This document shows, one piece after another, positions 1 to 12,700 of a stretch of 64,000 nucleotides of DNA. This DNA is from Hyaloscypha bicolor E (Eukaryota; Ascomycota; Leotiomycetes; Helotiales; Hyaloscyphaceae): NCBI RefSeq assembly GCF_002865645.1, contig NW_020194588.1, positions 248,001 through 312,000 of the forward strand, written 5' to 3'. Position 1 is the first letter of the stretch; each line of letters starts with the position of its first letter. The position numbers were made by a program, and so were the translations under genes. The notes beneath the pieces were generated by a model. It had not been told where the DNA came from, did not search any database, and worked only from the letters and a program-made list of their open reading frames with translations.

Positions 1-1979
1 GAACCTAGTAAGAAGGCTACTAGTAAAGCTAATAGAACTAGTAAGACTAGTAGAACTAATATAACTAGATAAGAGAAACCTGATAAGAATAGAAAGTAAG
101 CTAAGCCTAAAACTTCTAATAAATAGCAGAAATCTAAATATTAGACTAAATATAAAGTTAGTAAAATAGCAGAAAGCAAAAAGGAACCCTTTATACTAAA
201 GGGAAAGATACTATCCCGAAAGACTCCTATATCTATATTTAGAACCAAGAAGTAGAAGACCAAGAATATTAAATCCGGAGAACTTAAAGAAGGTATTTAG
301 TATACTTATAAGATACTAGCTAAATAGAAGCTAATACTTGCTTAATAGGATAAATATACTTTTAAAGAAATATATAGTAGTATTTTAGAACTTATTTATA
401 AATAAGAATACTATAGAATTACTAATGAATTCCTTAAAGCTCCCTATATAATATATATTTAGTAGCTTACTAATATTTTCTTTATTAATATAGAAGATAT
501 TAATAATATTAATAATATTCTAAAGCTAGCTACTAAGATCTATAAAGTTACTAAAGGCAAGAAGTATATTTCTATTATTTAAATAAATAAGGAAATACAG
601 GATTTCTTTTTTGAAACCCAGATAATTAGAAAGTATAGATATAAGTACCGTATTTCTAATTAATTCCGCCCAAATCTATAGCTCTAATTTAATACTATAG
701 TTCCTATTTCTAAATCTGGTATTACTAATCTAAATATAAATAGTTATATTTATAAAAAGGATTATCTAAAATAGATTAAAAAGCTTAGTATTCGAAAACT
801 CTTAATAGAAGAAATAGAGATACTATAGTTCTATCTTTAAAAAAAAAAATATATTAATATATAAAGATCTTAGTAATAGCTATTTTACCTTAATCTCTTA
901 ATTTTTAATAATAGATCTATTAATATGGCTTGGATTTTATAAGGTATTAAATAAATATCCTATCTATTTAGTTACTTATTCTTAGCTAGCCTAATACTTT
1001 ATTCTTGGAAATATTAATTATAATTAGTATAAAAACAATATTAAAGATCTGGCTACTACTAAAGTTTTGAATAGCAAATTCTATTTTAGTAAAGAGTATT
1101 AGAATATTAGCTATATTTTCCTTATAGACTATAAGAAGGCTATTACCTTTAATAAGAAGTTCTTTAAAGATATTAATTACTCTTCTATTTCCGATAAATT
1201 TGAGCCAGAAATAGCTAAAGACTTAAGTAAGTATTTACTAAAGGCAATAGAAGAAAAGACTCCGAATATAATCTATATAACTAGATAAATAAATACCTTT
1301 AGCTAGATAATTTATAAGTCTGGAATTATAGGAAAGTATTAGTTCTCGGATACTATATAAGTTAAAGAATAGCTTAATAATAATTTGCTATTTAATAGGC
1401 CTTTTACTATAGTTCTAATAAGTCTAATTACTATTAAAGATAAAATATATAAAAATAGAATCTTCTATAAGGTTATTAAAATCTCTTACTTAGAGCTTTC
1501 TCCTCTTATTAAAAGTCGATTTAAGAATATAGTAAATAATACGAAATTTAAAAGAGCTATCTGTTTAGAATATATTAGTATAATTTATAATATAATTTAC
1601 TATAATAAGCCTCCTTAATACCCTATAATAAAGGCAGAAATTGAGTAATAGTTAAAGGCGAATACTAATTAATATAGAGAACTATATCGGATTTAGTATA
1701 AGAATATAGCTAAGCGGGTTCGGATTACCTTTAAATAAGTTCGGGAATATAAAATAAGACTATTTGAAAATAATAAATCTTATTTTAGGTATATAGAAAA
1801 GAAATTGGATTAACTAATAGAGGAAGATCCTGAATATTTTATTATTTCGGACTCTAAATAGGATTTTTCTATTATTTTTGGTATTTAGGAAACAAATATA
1901 AATAAATAGGGAATCAGATATAATATAATAGGCTATATTTATTAAAAATTATATTATTTTAGTAGTTTTGAGGTTTAGG
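1..1979 (+). pseudogene. Unidentified RIP-degraded coding stretch upstream of gypsy A pol
   Basis: Read with RIP-type stops (TAG/TAA from CAG/CAA) as Gln, long protein-like stretches appear on the plus strand. One runs from position 1 to about 1020, basic and Lys/Ser/Thr-rich at its start. A second, in another frame, runs from about 1020 to 1979 and includes a stop-free piece at 1385-1618. I recognise no gag, CCHC zinc knuckle, protease or transposase motif. It lies directly before the spacer and reverse transcriptase of gypsy element A, so it may be that element's divergent gag, or a different element into which A was inserted. The left end lies outside the window. The coding nature is inferred from frame continuity only. 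Confidence 0.4.
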
Positions 1980-2014
1980 TTATATAATAAAGACTATGGC
2001 CTTTTATATATAAC
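1980..2014. repeat. Copy 1 of the recurrent ~36-bp hairpin
   Basis: The right arm CCTTTTATATATAAC is identical to that of the copies at 9718, 19929 and 49638. The left arm, GTTATATAATAAAG, is partly decayed. The copy sits between the unidentified coding stretch and the gypsy A pol region. Confidence 0.6.
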
Positions 2015-3490
2015 TTATAGAAATTATATAAGAAAGCTGGTTTTTCTATAAACTTAGAGAATAATCCTTTATATATATTTAATTAATTAAGCTTTTATAT
2101 ATTATATACTATTTATATTTTACTATTTACGTTTTTAATTTATTATTTTACTATCTAGTTATATTTTATACTCTAGTATACTTTATATAGGTTTTTATCT
2201 TATTATAGTTTCTTTCCTATAATAGCTAGGAAATAAGCCTTTATAGAGAACTATAATATAAAAAACGACTTTATTATTAACTTTTCTTTATATATTAGCT
2301 TTATTAATAATATTGCTTCTAAATATAATTTTACTAATTTAGAATTAGATCCGGATAAGAAGCCTAAACTAGTACTAATTACTTCTATTTCTTAAAAGCC
2401 AAAGATTAAATACTTTTATAAATAAAATATTTAAAATAGCTATTACTAAATAGAAAACTTTCTAACTAGTATTATTTATTTTATAAATACCTTATACTAA
2501 AAGAGATTATATATAGAAAAAAAGCTAATAAAAGCTTTTATTATTAAGATTACTAGTATTAGCTTTATAAATATATATTATAACCTCTAATAATTCGAGA
2601 ATAAAGCCTTAATTATAAGCCTTTATAAGATTAATAGCCTTTTAGAATAATAAAAAAAGTTTCTTTTAAAAGCTAATATTAAAGATTTTATTATTTTTAA
2701 ATAATATAATAAGTTTAATAATATCTTTTCTAAAAAAGCTTCTAATATTTTATATTTTTATTAGTTATATAATTATAAGATATAATTAGAGAAATAAATA
2801 AAGAAATATCTAAAATATAGCTTTTATATAAAATAATAATAATAAAATTAGAAGCTATAAAGAAATCTCTTCTAGAGAACCTTAATAAAGACTTTATTAT
2901 TTCTAGCTAGTTACTATTTACAGCTTTTATTCTTTTTATAAAAAAGCCTAAAAGAAGTTTATAATTCTATATTAATTACTAGAAGCTTAATTAGATTACT
3001 TATAAGAACTATTATTCTCTTTCTTCTATTAATAAAACCTTAGCTAGAATTAGTTAAACTAAAATCTTTATAAAGCTTAATATTTATTAGGCTTTTTATT
3101 ATATTTATATAAACTCTAAATTAGAAGAATTAATAATATTCTATATATATTATAGAATATATAAATATAAGATTTTATTTCTTAAATTAATTAATAAGCT
3201 AGTTATTTACTAATATTATATAAATAATATTCTATTTAATTATCTTAAGAACTTTTATATAGCTTATTTTAATAATATTCTTATTTATTTTAATAATAAG
3301 CTAGAATACGAACTTTATATAAAGAAAGTTATTTAATATATCTAGAATATAGGCTTATAAATAAATATTAAGAAATATAAATTTAATATTATATATATAT
3401 AAAATATCTTGGCTTTATTATTTCTATAAATAGTATTAAAATCGATTTCAAAAAGGTTATTAGTATAAAGAATTAGAAAGCTTTTCGAAC
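2015..3490 (+). pseudogene. Ty3/gypsy element A: protease-RT spacer and reverse transcriptase, 5' half
   Basis: With RIP stops read through, this encodes the usual spacer and the N-terminal half of a fungal Ty3/gypsy reverse transcriptase. A block equivalent to the 'FSKEASDTLPPHRPYDHKI' type of the family lies near 2725-2790. It is followed by an 'ILFIKK' strand near 2930-2950, the 'TKLDIRQAFHRI' region near 3060-3100, and a degenerate YLDDILIY active-site box (Asp changed to Asn by RIP) near 3267-3300. The RT breaks off at 3490, where element B is inserted; the coding sense resumes at 10115. Heavy RIP has removed nearly all CpA and TpG (none in 3001-3060), so it is non-functional. Confidence 0.85.
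3486..3490. repeat. Left target-site duplication of gypsy B (CGAAC)
   Basis: CGAAC directly precedes the left LTR and is repeated exactly at 10110-10114 after the right LTR. The 5-bp length is standard for Ty3/gypsy integration. Confidence 0.93.
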
Positions 3491-3735
3491 TATTATAATT
3501 CCCAGATACCAGATGCCTTCTAGATATATATAATATAGTTGCCTTATTAGGGAAATATACTTGGAATATACTAGAGATATTTAGAAGGCTAAGCCCCTTC
3601 AGGACTAGTATATTATAAAGTATATATATTCCCTTAAAGCCTCCTATATTCTAGTTTTTCCTTTCTTAGCTTTAAATCGTTTTTATAAGAGACTTTTTAC
3701 CTTACTTTCCAAGCCCTAAATACTATACCCGTAAT
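3491..3735 (+). repeat. Gypsy B 5' LTR
   Basis: This repeat is collinear with 9864-10109. It starts TATTATAATTCCC (TG changed to TA) and ends CCGTAATA (CA changed to TA). Differences from the right copy are mostly C/T and G/A, as RIP predicts. Confidence 0.94.
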
Positions 3736-4289
3736 AGTATTTAAAGCTTATTTCTTTTAATTCTATAGAGGATTTCAAATAAACTAATTTAGAACTATTA
3801 GAAATATAAATACTACTAAAATAATAGAACCTTAGAAATATAAGTAATAAACTCCAGAATGATAAAAGCAAAAAGCTTTAGAGCCTTTAGAGAAATCAGG
3901 TATTTATACCTTTATAAATATATACTAGTAGTATATTAGAAACCCTTCCGAAAACCCGAAAATCGAAGAATCTCGAATAAAGGCTATTCTTTAATCAAGT
4001 CCTAGAGTAATAGGCACCTATAGGCCAGTAACTTAACTACTACCCTCAAGCCCTATCTTATAACCTTATAGGCCCTATATATATATTAGTAATAAGACTG
4101 CCAGAAAGGATATAGTAGAGGAAAAGTATAATAGGTCAACTTCCCAGGATACTATATAACCAGGAACTATATTAACTTCTACTAAAGCTTCCGGTAAAGC
4201 TCCTACTAGTTCAGGTCGTTCCGTTAGCGGCCCTTCTCGAACTAAATATCCCGTTAGTATTTCTAGAAAATTTATAAACAAGTCTATAG

Positions 4290-5565
4290 AAATAGAACCC
4301 TCTGCTTTTATTATAAAGCTTCTAGAGACTAAAGACTATATTACTACCGGAGAGTTATATAAATAGGCCAAGGAACCCGATATCTTATTCTTAGATATTA
4401 ATATTATTATAAAGAGCTACCGGAAAAATATCTAAAGAACTATTTTATATAAGAATACCTATAGTTATAATAAAGCTATTCTCGAGAATACCAAGCTCTA
4501 TAATACTAAGCTCGAGGATAAAGTCAAATGCTATATGGCTATAATAGATCGGCTTATAATAGCTCTAACTGCTTCTACTCTATCTGCTCCGGCTATTCTG
4601 AACCCTTCTTAAAAGAATTCCAAACTATCTTCTACTTATTCCCGTCCAGGATCCCCTATATTTTATATTTCTTTTAGAAGTACTAGAATTACTAAGCTCC
4701 CAGATCCAACTTTCTTTACTAGAGATTATACTATCTTTAATAACTGGCTAGTTCAGATTAAGAATAAGCTATAAGGAAATACTAATTTATATTCTTTAAA
4801 AAATCTTAAGATTATTTATATTTCTAGTAAACTTACTAGTAATACTCTTATTCTAACTAACTCTTATATAAATAAAGATAGTCCGAATTAGTACTATTAG
4901 CTTTTAGAGTTCTACTTCTATCTAAAGGAGCTATATTCTAACCCTAATAAGATATAGAATACTTACTATAACTTTAGTAAGCTTTATATATATTCTAGTT
5001 AGATATTCCAGGAGTTTTATATTCTCTTCTTATAACTATCTATAGAAAGTAATATTAGTTTTTAAAATATTAAATATAAACTAAATAAGAAACTCCTACC
5101 AAAGTTCCAGGAATCGGTATATATATACTATAATAATTCTTCTATTAATACTACTCGCTTTACTTAGTACTATACTACTAATAATTAATAGATTAAGGCT
5201 ATATATAAAAAGACTAAAAAGTATAAGAAAACAGGAGCCGGTCTAGCCAAGTTTACTCCCGGTACTATATTCTTATATATTCCTAAAAAGGAACCCTAGG
5301 AGCCTATATCTACTACTCTAATTAAATATATACCTTTATATAAATACAAGTAATACCCTATAAAGACTAAGGATCTCTTAACTATTAAATACTTTAATTA
5401 TAATAAGTTCGGCTACTATACTAGATATTGCTTATATCTATATAATAAGGAAACCAAAATAGCTTTATCTAGGATTAAGCCAAACCTGGTTCCTATTCCT
5501 TTAGAAGAACTATATAGTTCAGTTTCTGAATCTAAAGAGAATTCGGAAAACGAGTACTCCTAAAG
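4290..5565 (+). pseudogene. Gypsy B gag (capsid and nucleocapsid), degenerate
   Basis: This encodes the structural protein of the retrotransposon particle. A fungal gypsy gag core is readable around 4680-5180. A CCHC zinc knuckle lies near 5388-5450 with the pattern C-F-N-C-x4-H-x4-C; its first cysteines and its histidine have become Tyr through RIP-type transitions. Several in-frame TAA/TAG stops at former Gln codons make it non-functional. The start codon is uncertain because ATG is a RIP target (TpG). Confidence 0.8.
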
Positions 5566-5579
5566 AAAGTCTTTACTTT

Positions 5580-8500
5580 AGGGGCTTATAGTATGGATTT
5601 GGTAGAGATTAACTTGACTCGTCTAATAAGAGGAAATACTCTTATAATACCCTATACTATTAGTATAAATAGATTAGGAATCAAGTCTTTTTCCCTTATT
5701 AATACTAGAGCCAATAGTTATACCTTTATTAATATAAAGCTTATTTAGCTTATAAAGTAATTCTTAGGAATAGAACTATAACTTCTTTTTTTTACCCTAT
5801 ACTATATACGGTTTTAATAGAAAGTTAGTTGAGTTTACTAAGAAATATATAGAAGTCTTATTTCTAATTAATAAACGAAGTATTAATATACCTATAATTA
5901 TCCTAAATCTTGGAAATTATAATATTATCCTTAATAGAAAATGGATAGTATATATTAATATTCTAATTAACTATAGAAGATATAGGCTTATATAGCTAAA
6001 AAAAAAACAAGCCTAAATCTATATAATTCGGTTTTATTATTAGTATTTTATAGTAATAGCTAGAGAAACAACCTAATAAAAAGTATTAAAAGGATACTAA
6101 TTAACGAGATTTTATTATAAGCTATTTCTGGAAATCTTTTATTCTAAAGCAGTCTTCCTTCTTTTAGACTAATTAGAGGGAATTATATAATACTATAGAA
6201 AAGGAGCTTCTATAGCCTAATTAAGATATAATACCCAAGTAAAAGCCAAAGAAGCAGAAAGAAATCCTTAATAAGAAGCAAATACTAGATCTAGCTATTC
6301 TTACCTCTATAGTATTTAACTATATAGCCAAGAAAGAAGAGAATATTATTGGCCGAATCTCTATTTATAAGATTAATAAAAAGCTTAAAACTCGGGAAAG
6401 AGAAGCTATTCCTGACCCAGAAGATTAATAACCGGGAGAAATAGAGCTTTAGTAGCTCTAGAGAATATTGCCTCCGGAACTTAAGGAATATACCTCTATT
6501 TTCTCTAAAAAAAAAATCTGATATCCTTTCCCCCTATAGATTATATAATTATAAGATTCAGATTAAAGGCCTAAAAGAAACTAAGAATATTAGATACTAA
6601 CCTCTCTAGTAATAGTCTATTTAAAAGCTTCTAGAAATCAAGTATTTCTTAGAAAATAATCTAGCTAAGGGCTTTATTAAAGCTAGTTAAGCTTCCTTTA
6701 TTTTACTAGTTCTTTTTATAAAGAAAGCAAATAGAGGTTTATACTTTTATATTAATTTCTATTATCTGAATAATATTATCCGGAAGGATTAATATCCCCT
6801 TTTACTTATTAATAAGACTTTAAATTAATTATCTAAAGCCAAGATTTATACTAAATTAGATATCTATTAAACTTTCTATTATATAGCTATAGACCCGGAT
6901 TCTCAGGAGCTAATAATATTCCGTATTTACTATAGAAGATATAAATATAATATCTTCTGGAAAGGCCTTATAAATGGCCTGGCTATATATTAGTACTATA
7001 TAAATAATATATTCTTTAAATATCTAGATAACTTTTATATAATATATCTTAATAATATTCTTATTTACTTAGAGGATCTAGTAAAATACGAATAGTATAT
7101 ATAAAAAGTATTAGACTATTTATATCTTACTAGCCTTTAAGTAGATATTAAGAAATCGGAATTTAAAATTATATATATAAAGTATTTAGGCTTTATTATC
7201 TCTATATCTAGTATTAAAATAGATCCTAATAAAGTTAAAATAATATATAACTAGTAACCTCTAAAGACAGTTAAGAGTATATAGTTTTTCCTCGGCTTTT
7301 ATAACTTTTATAAATACTTTATTAGAGAGTATAAACAAATTACTAGATTCCTTATCTTATTTATAAAAAAGAATATTTCCTTTAAGTAGTCCGAATAATA
7401 TTAAAAGGCTTTTACCTGCCTAAAGGAAGCTATAATTTCTATCTCAGTTCTATAATACTATAATCCAGATCTGTCTATAATAGTAGAAATAAATATATCT
7501 AAAAGAATAATTATTAGCCTATTTTTTTAATAAGACCCAGAAACAGGCCTTTGGTATTCTATAGCTTATTTTTCTAAAACTATACTCCCGGTAAAGCTCA
7601 ATTATAATATATATAACAAGGAGATACTTACTATAGTATAAGTACTAGAGGAATAGAAAGCTGAGCTAGAGGGCCTTTAGGATACTTCCTTTAAGATCTA
7701 TTCTAATTACTATACCTTAGAATACTTTATAACTACTAAGAAGCTCTCTTCTTAATAAGCTAGATAGGCTGAGCTCTTATTCTACTATTACTTCAAGCTT
7801 ATATATTGTTCTGGAAAATCGAATAAGTAAATAAATACTTTATTACAAAAACAGGATAAAGTAGATACTTAAGGCCAGATTAAGGAAAAGCTATAAACTC
7901 AAGTACTTCTCTCCAGAAATAAGGTTAATCCGGAGATTATCTATAATTTATAGCTTGTAGTAATACTCTATAAAGTCGGCTTACTTAATCCGGAATTCGG
8001 CTCTAAAAACCAAATATATACTAAAGACTTTCCAGAAGGAAATATCCCTATTAGAAGTATAATTCTCCTAGAAAAAAATATTATCTTAGAAGCTTTATTA
8101 GTAGATTCTACTATAGTTACTTCTATAGAAGTACTATTAGAAGCTCCTATCGAGTATAGCAGCTTATAACTTATAAATAAGATCCTATAAGATAATTATA
8201 TATTACCGGATCTAGAAGAGCTATATATAATAGCCCAAGCTAAAAGTAATATCTGAATACTATAAAACAGCCTCCTTTTATACTATAGAAGACTCTATAT
8301 TATAGAGAACGAAATGACTTCCGGGCTATCTTTATAAACTGCCCTAATTCGTAAAATATATAATAAACTCCTTTCTAGATATCCTAAATATATAAAGCTC
8401 TATTAGCTACTAAAGAAGTAATATTACTAGCTATCTATAGGCAAGAATATTAATTAATACTATAGTAATTACTATACTTATAGAAGATTATATATATCTA

Positions 8501-9650
8501 GAGATAAGAAGCCTGGTTTGCTTTATTTCCTTCTAGTTTCTAATTGCCCCTAGTAATATATTACTATAGACTTCAAGAGCTATCCAGAAAGCAAATCGGG
8601 CTATAATATAGTTATTATATTTATAGATTACTTATTTAAATACCTAATTATAATTCCTATATAAGATATAATTATAGCTAAGTAGCTAGTACTCCTGTTT
8701 TTACTCTATATAATATATTAAGTAGATATTCCAGAAATAATTATATTAGATTAAGGACCCTAATTTATATCCGATTTTTGGAGTGAATTCTATATAAGAA
8801 TCGGTACTAAGCTCAAGCTCTTAATAGCTAATTACCTTCAAACGGATAGATAAACGGAAATTATTAATTAGTATTTTAATTAGAGATTATATTCATATAT
8901 TAACTATTATTAGGATAACTGGGACGAATGGATTACTATAATTAATTATTAATAAGCCTCCCTTTAATATAAAACTATTAGCCAGTTCCTATTTATAATA
9001 GAAAAGGGCTATGAACCTTATACCTCTTTAGACTAGAACTCCCCTATTAAAGCTAGCTTACTCAAGGAGAAGCTAAATAGGAATAAAGCTAAAGTATTAG
9101 TAAATCGATTATATGAATTATAGCAACTTGCCCAAGGCTATATAGAATAAGTATAGGAATGATATATAGTATAAGCTAATAAATACTGCCGTCCGATCGA
9201 TTTCAAAGTCGGGGACAAAGTATAGATTACTATAAAGTACTAGAAATCTGATTATCCAAACCGGAAGCTAGGAAACCAAATAGAGAGCCCATTTGAGATT
9301 CTAGAATAGTATAGCTACTTGTTTCTTCTAAAGCTACCGGAAACCATAAAGATATATCCAGTTTTCTATATAGAGAAGCTACGAAAGGACCCCCAGAATC
9401 CTCTACCAGGTCAAGCGAACCCGGAACCGCCCCTATTAGTACTAGAGGATAGCAAATAAGAGTACGGTATTAAACGGGTTATTATAGTCAAGCTAGTAAG
9501 GAATAAGCTGAAATATAGAATCTAGTAGGTTGGTTGGGACAAAGATCCAGAGTAGTATCCAGCTTTGGTACTAAGTAATAGCCCTCTGGTTTTATAAAGT
9601 TTCTATAATAATAATATTAATATACCAGGATCTCTATAAAACCTGTAATA
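5580..9650 (+). pseudogene. Gypsy B pol: protease, RT, RNase H, integrase, chromodomain-like tail
   Basis: In order along the plus strand: an aspartic protease region near 5690-5950; RT from about 6520 to 7250, with an ILFIKK-type strand near 6715 and a YLDDILIY box (now with Asn) near 7048-7080; an LGFYNFY block near 7290; RNase H from about 7390 to 7850; an integrase zinc domain near 8330-8450; and an integrase core with 'TIDFKSYPESKSGYN' near 8555-8600 and 'DQGPQF' near 8751-8770. A chromodomain-like tail lies near 9465-9600. The enzyme would copy element RNA into DNA and integrate it. In-frame RIP stops and lost catalytic aspartates make it dead. It is the best preserved gypsy pol of the window. 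Confidence 0.92.
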
Positions 9651-9717
9651 CTAGCTAGATTATACAAAAAACGAGACTTGTCTAGAATCATACGGAAATA
9701 ATAATAAACCCTCCTAA

Positions 9718-9753
9718 GTTATATATTAAAGGTACTGGCCTTTTATATATAAC
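9718..9753. repeat. Copy 2 of the recurrent ~36-bp hairpin
   Basis: The arms are GTTATATATTAAAGG and CCTTTTATATATAAC around a six-base loop region (TACTGG taken with pairing uncertainty), with one arm mismatch. It lies 110 bp before the 3' LTR of gypsy B, after the end of pol. Confidence 0.8.
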
Positions 9754-9863
9754 GTCTATATCTGAGATACTAGTTCACTTTGGGAAGGAGAATAATACGA
9801 GATTAGATAGATTAACGGTTTTTACGAAGCTCGGGAACGAGCTTATTTCGAAGGGGGAAGTAA

Positions 9864-10109
9864 TATTATAATTCCCAGATATTAGATGCCTCCTAGACGT
9901 ATATAATACGGCCGCCTTGCTAGGGAAGTATGCTTGGAATATACTAGAGATATTTAGAAGGCTAAGCCCCTTCGGGACTAGTATACTATAGGGTATATAT
10001 ATTCCCTCGAAGCCTCCTATATTCTAGTTTTCCCTTTCTTAGCTTTGAATCATCTTTATAAGAGACCTTCTACCTTGCTTTCCAAGCCCTGAATACCGTA
10101 TCCGTAATA
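9864..10109 (+). repeat. Gypsy B 3' LTR
   Basis: This is the partner of 3491-3735 and is less RIP-mutated (it retains GACGT, GCTTGG and CCGTATCCG). It is preceded by a purine-rich polypurine tract, GAAGGGGGAAG, at about 9850-9860, and followed at once by the CGAAC duplication. Confidence 0.94.
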
Positions 10110-10114
10110 CGAAC
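10110..10114. repeat. Right target-site duplication of gypsy B (CGAAC)
   Basis: This is an exact copy of 3486-3490. Confidence 0.93.
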
Positions 10115-12400
10115 TATAAAAGAAATATAAGCCTTACTAGAATTCTATAACTTTTATAAATAATTTATTTATAATTATAATATAATTATTAAGCTTCTAA
10201 TAAATCTTATATATATAAATATTTCCTTTTTATTTAATAAGATTTATTAGAATATATTTAAGGAACTTAAAGCCCGTTTTATATTATTAGACTTATTCTA
10301 TTATTATAACCTAGAATAATAATTAATAATTGAGACTAATACCTTAAATAATATTATTACTAGTATTCTTTTTTAATAATATAAGAACAAGTAATATTCT
10401 ATAATATTTTTCTTAATAATAATAATATTTATAAAATATAATTATAAGATATATAATAAAGAAATATTTATTATTATATAATTTTTGAATTAATAATATC
10501 CGGAATTTCAAAGAATTATTTATTAAATCCAGATTTATATAAATTATTATATATTAGAATATTTTATAATAATAAAAAAGCTTATAAGTAAATAAGCTAA
10601 ATAAGCTAAATAAGCTAAAGCCTTAGCTAAATACTATTTTATTATCTAATATAGATCTAGTAAATAGAATATAAAAGCTAATATTCTAATATATTAAGAT
10701 AATAAAATTATATAATAAAATAAAATAAAAAAGAAATATTATATTAAAGCCTTTTTTTAATAAAAAAATCAAGTTAATTTAAAAATATTCTAAAACCTTA
10801 ATATTAAAGTTAATATCTTCTTTTTTCTTTAAAATAATAATAATTTTAATAAAACAAATAAATTAGTTAAATAAATCCTATAGAATAACTATAAAATCCT
10901 GTTTTTATAAGCCTTTTATAAATAGGCTAAATAAAGTAATACTAATTTTATTATAAAGAATAGATTACTATTATATTATAAATAACTTATAATATCTAGA
11001 AAATAGTTATATATAAATTTAATTTATAAAGCTTATAATTAAATCTCTATAATATATTTTAGTAAAAATAAAATATATAAACTATTATAGCTATAGTATT
11101 ATTAGAAGAATATATAATATAATATTATTTAATATATTTATAAATACTAATTATATAAATAAATAAATATATTAAGAAATAAGATTTCTGGTTTTTTTTA
11201 TTTTTTACTAGTTTCGGATTACTTATAGTAATATATTATAATAGATTTCAAGTTAATATCTAATTCGAAATCTGGCTATAATATTATATATATTATAATT
11301 AACTAATTAAATAAGTAAGTTATCTTTATATCTTATTATAAAATAATTATAATAAAAAATATAATAAAAATATATCTCTAAATTCTCTATTATTATTATA
11401 ATTCTCTAACTTCTATTATTTCTAATTATAGTCTATAATTTATATTAGTATTCTAAATAAAGTTTAATAAAATTCTAGATATAAAGCTAAAGCTATTAAT
11501 AGTATATTATTTATAAACTAATAGATAAACAGAAATTATAAACTAATATATTAACTAATAATTATATTTATATATTATATATTACTAAAATAACTAGAAT
11601 AAGTATTTATTAATAATTAATTATATTTCATTTACTTTCCTATATAGCTTTATTAATATATTTCTATATAAACTTTTTAATAGCAGGCTTTTATAAACTT
11701 CCTTTAACTAGTTAATTTTAATAACCGTATTCTAAAATAAGCTAAATAAAATAAAGCCTTAATAAATTATTAGGCAAATAGAAAATATTATAAAAAGAAG
11801 CAAGAAAAATATAAAACAGATATAAAAGAGAATAAAGAAATATATTAATACTAAATATTATTCTATAAACTTTAAAGTAAAAAATAAAATATATATATTA
11901 ATAAAGAAATAAAGGATATAATATTCTAGCTATAAACTAGACTACTAAATAGTCGGGCTTTATCTGATCCTATATTAAGTTAGTAACTTTTATAAAATCG
12001 AATTATCTAAAAGTATTAAGATTTATAATATATTCTTTCTTAACTATTTATATAAGGCTACTAATAATTTATTACCTAGCTAGAAGAATAAACTATTACT
12101 ACTAATTCAAGTTATAATAAACTATAAATATAAAATATAAAATATTCTAGTATTAAAAATAAAGTAGAATAAGCTTTTATATAAAGTTAGATAGATTAGA
12201 TATAATAAAGATCTTAATTAGTATTTGGCCTCTAATCTAAAATACTTGTCCTATAAGTTATAAGATTATTACTTAACTAATTAATAATAACTAGATCTAC
12301 TAAAGAAACTAGTTAACTAGATATAAGCCTGGGAAAATAGAATAAAGAACTATAATAATTTGAATAATAATTCTATAATATTAATTTCCTTAAAAATAAG
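10115..12400 (+). pseudogene. Gypsy A pol continued: RT end, RNase H, integrase
   Basis: This resumes the RT interrupted at 3490: an 'LGFYNFY' block (EFYNFY as read) comes at once, near 10138-10170. RNase H follows at about 10270-10690, with a readable 'YNYKIYNKEIF' block near 10440-10475 and an 'LEYF' block near 10545. The integrase core starts near 11225 ('YITIDFK...NSKSGYN' near 11230-11290). A basic C-terminal domain lies near 11870-12390. Heavy RIP has left many stops. The match of the two broken halves across element B is independent proof of nesting. Confidence 0.87.
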
Positions 12401-12422
12401 CTTTTTCTAAGGAAAGAAATAA

Positions 12423-12700
12423 TATTATAATTCTATACTTTACCTAATATAGTATTTAAGTATTTAAATATTTAAATATTTAAATATCTAAATATCTATA
12501 ATATAGTTATATTACTAAAGAAAGCTATATTCTAGCAAATTTAGGATATTAAGCGCTATTAGGCTAATTTATAAGCGAAGAACTATAAATACTTAAGAGA
12601 TCTTAATTCGAGGCTCTTTTCTCTTCTTAGCTTAGTTTTTTTAATAAATAATTCTTTTATAAATACCTAATTTATAGGTTTTCTTTATAGGACTATAATA
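12423..12700 (+). repeat. Probable 3' LTR of gypsy A (right border approximate)
   Basis: The start TATTATAATTCTATAC follows a purine tract (AAGGAAAGAAA), just as the B 3' LTR starts TATTATAATTCCC after its own tract. The 5' partner would lie left of the window, so the right border is only estimated. It contains a short AT microsatellite with 7-8-bp units (about 12455-12500). Confidence 0.5.

Larger units (their letters stand above)
3491..10109 (+). mobile_element. Gypsy B: complete Ty3/gypsy LTR retrotransposon (6.6 kb)
   Basis: The element has LTRs of 245 and 246 bp, an exact CGAAC duplication, and a gag-pol interior on the plus strand in the order gag, protease, RT, RNase H, integrase, chromodomain-like tail. 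It is inserted in the RT of element A in the same orientation. RIP is present but milder than in A: many CpG and some CpA remain, and several domains read for long distances. The chromodomain-like C terminus suggests a chromovirus-type lineage. A related element, B2, lies in reverse orientation at 15560-30640. Confidence 0.95.

Noticed and set aside
4075..4281. 68-codon minus-strand frame
   Set aside because: It lies in the leader/gag start of gypsy B, which is coded on the plus strand; no homology is seen.
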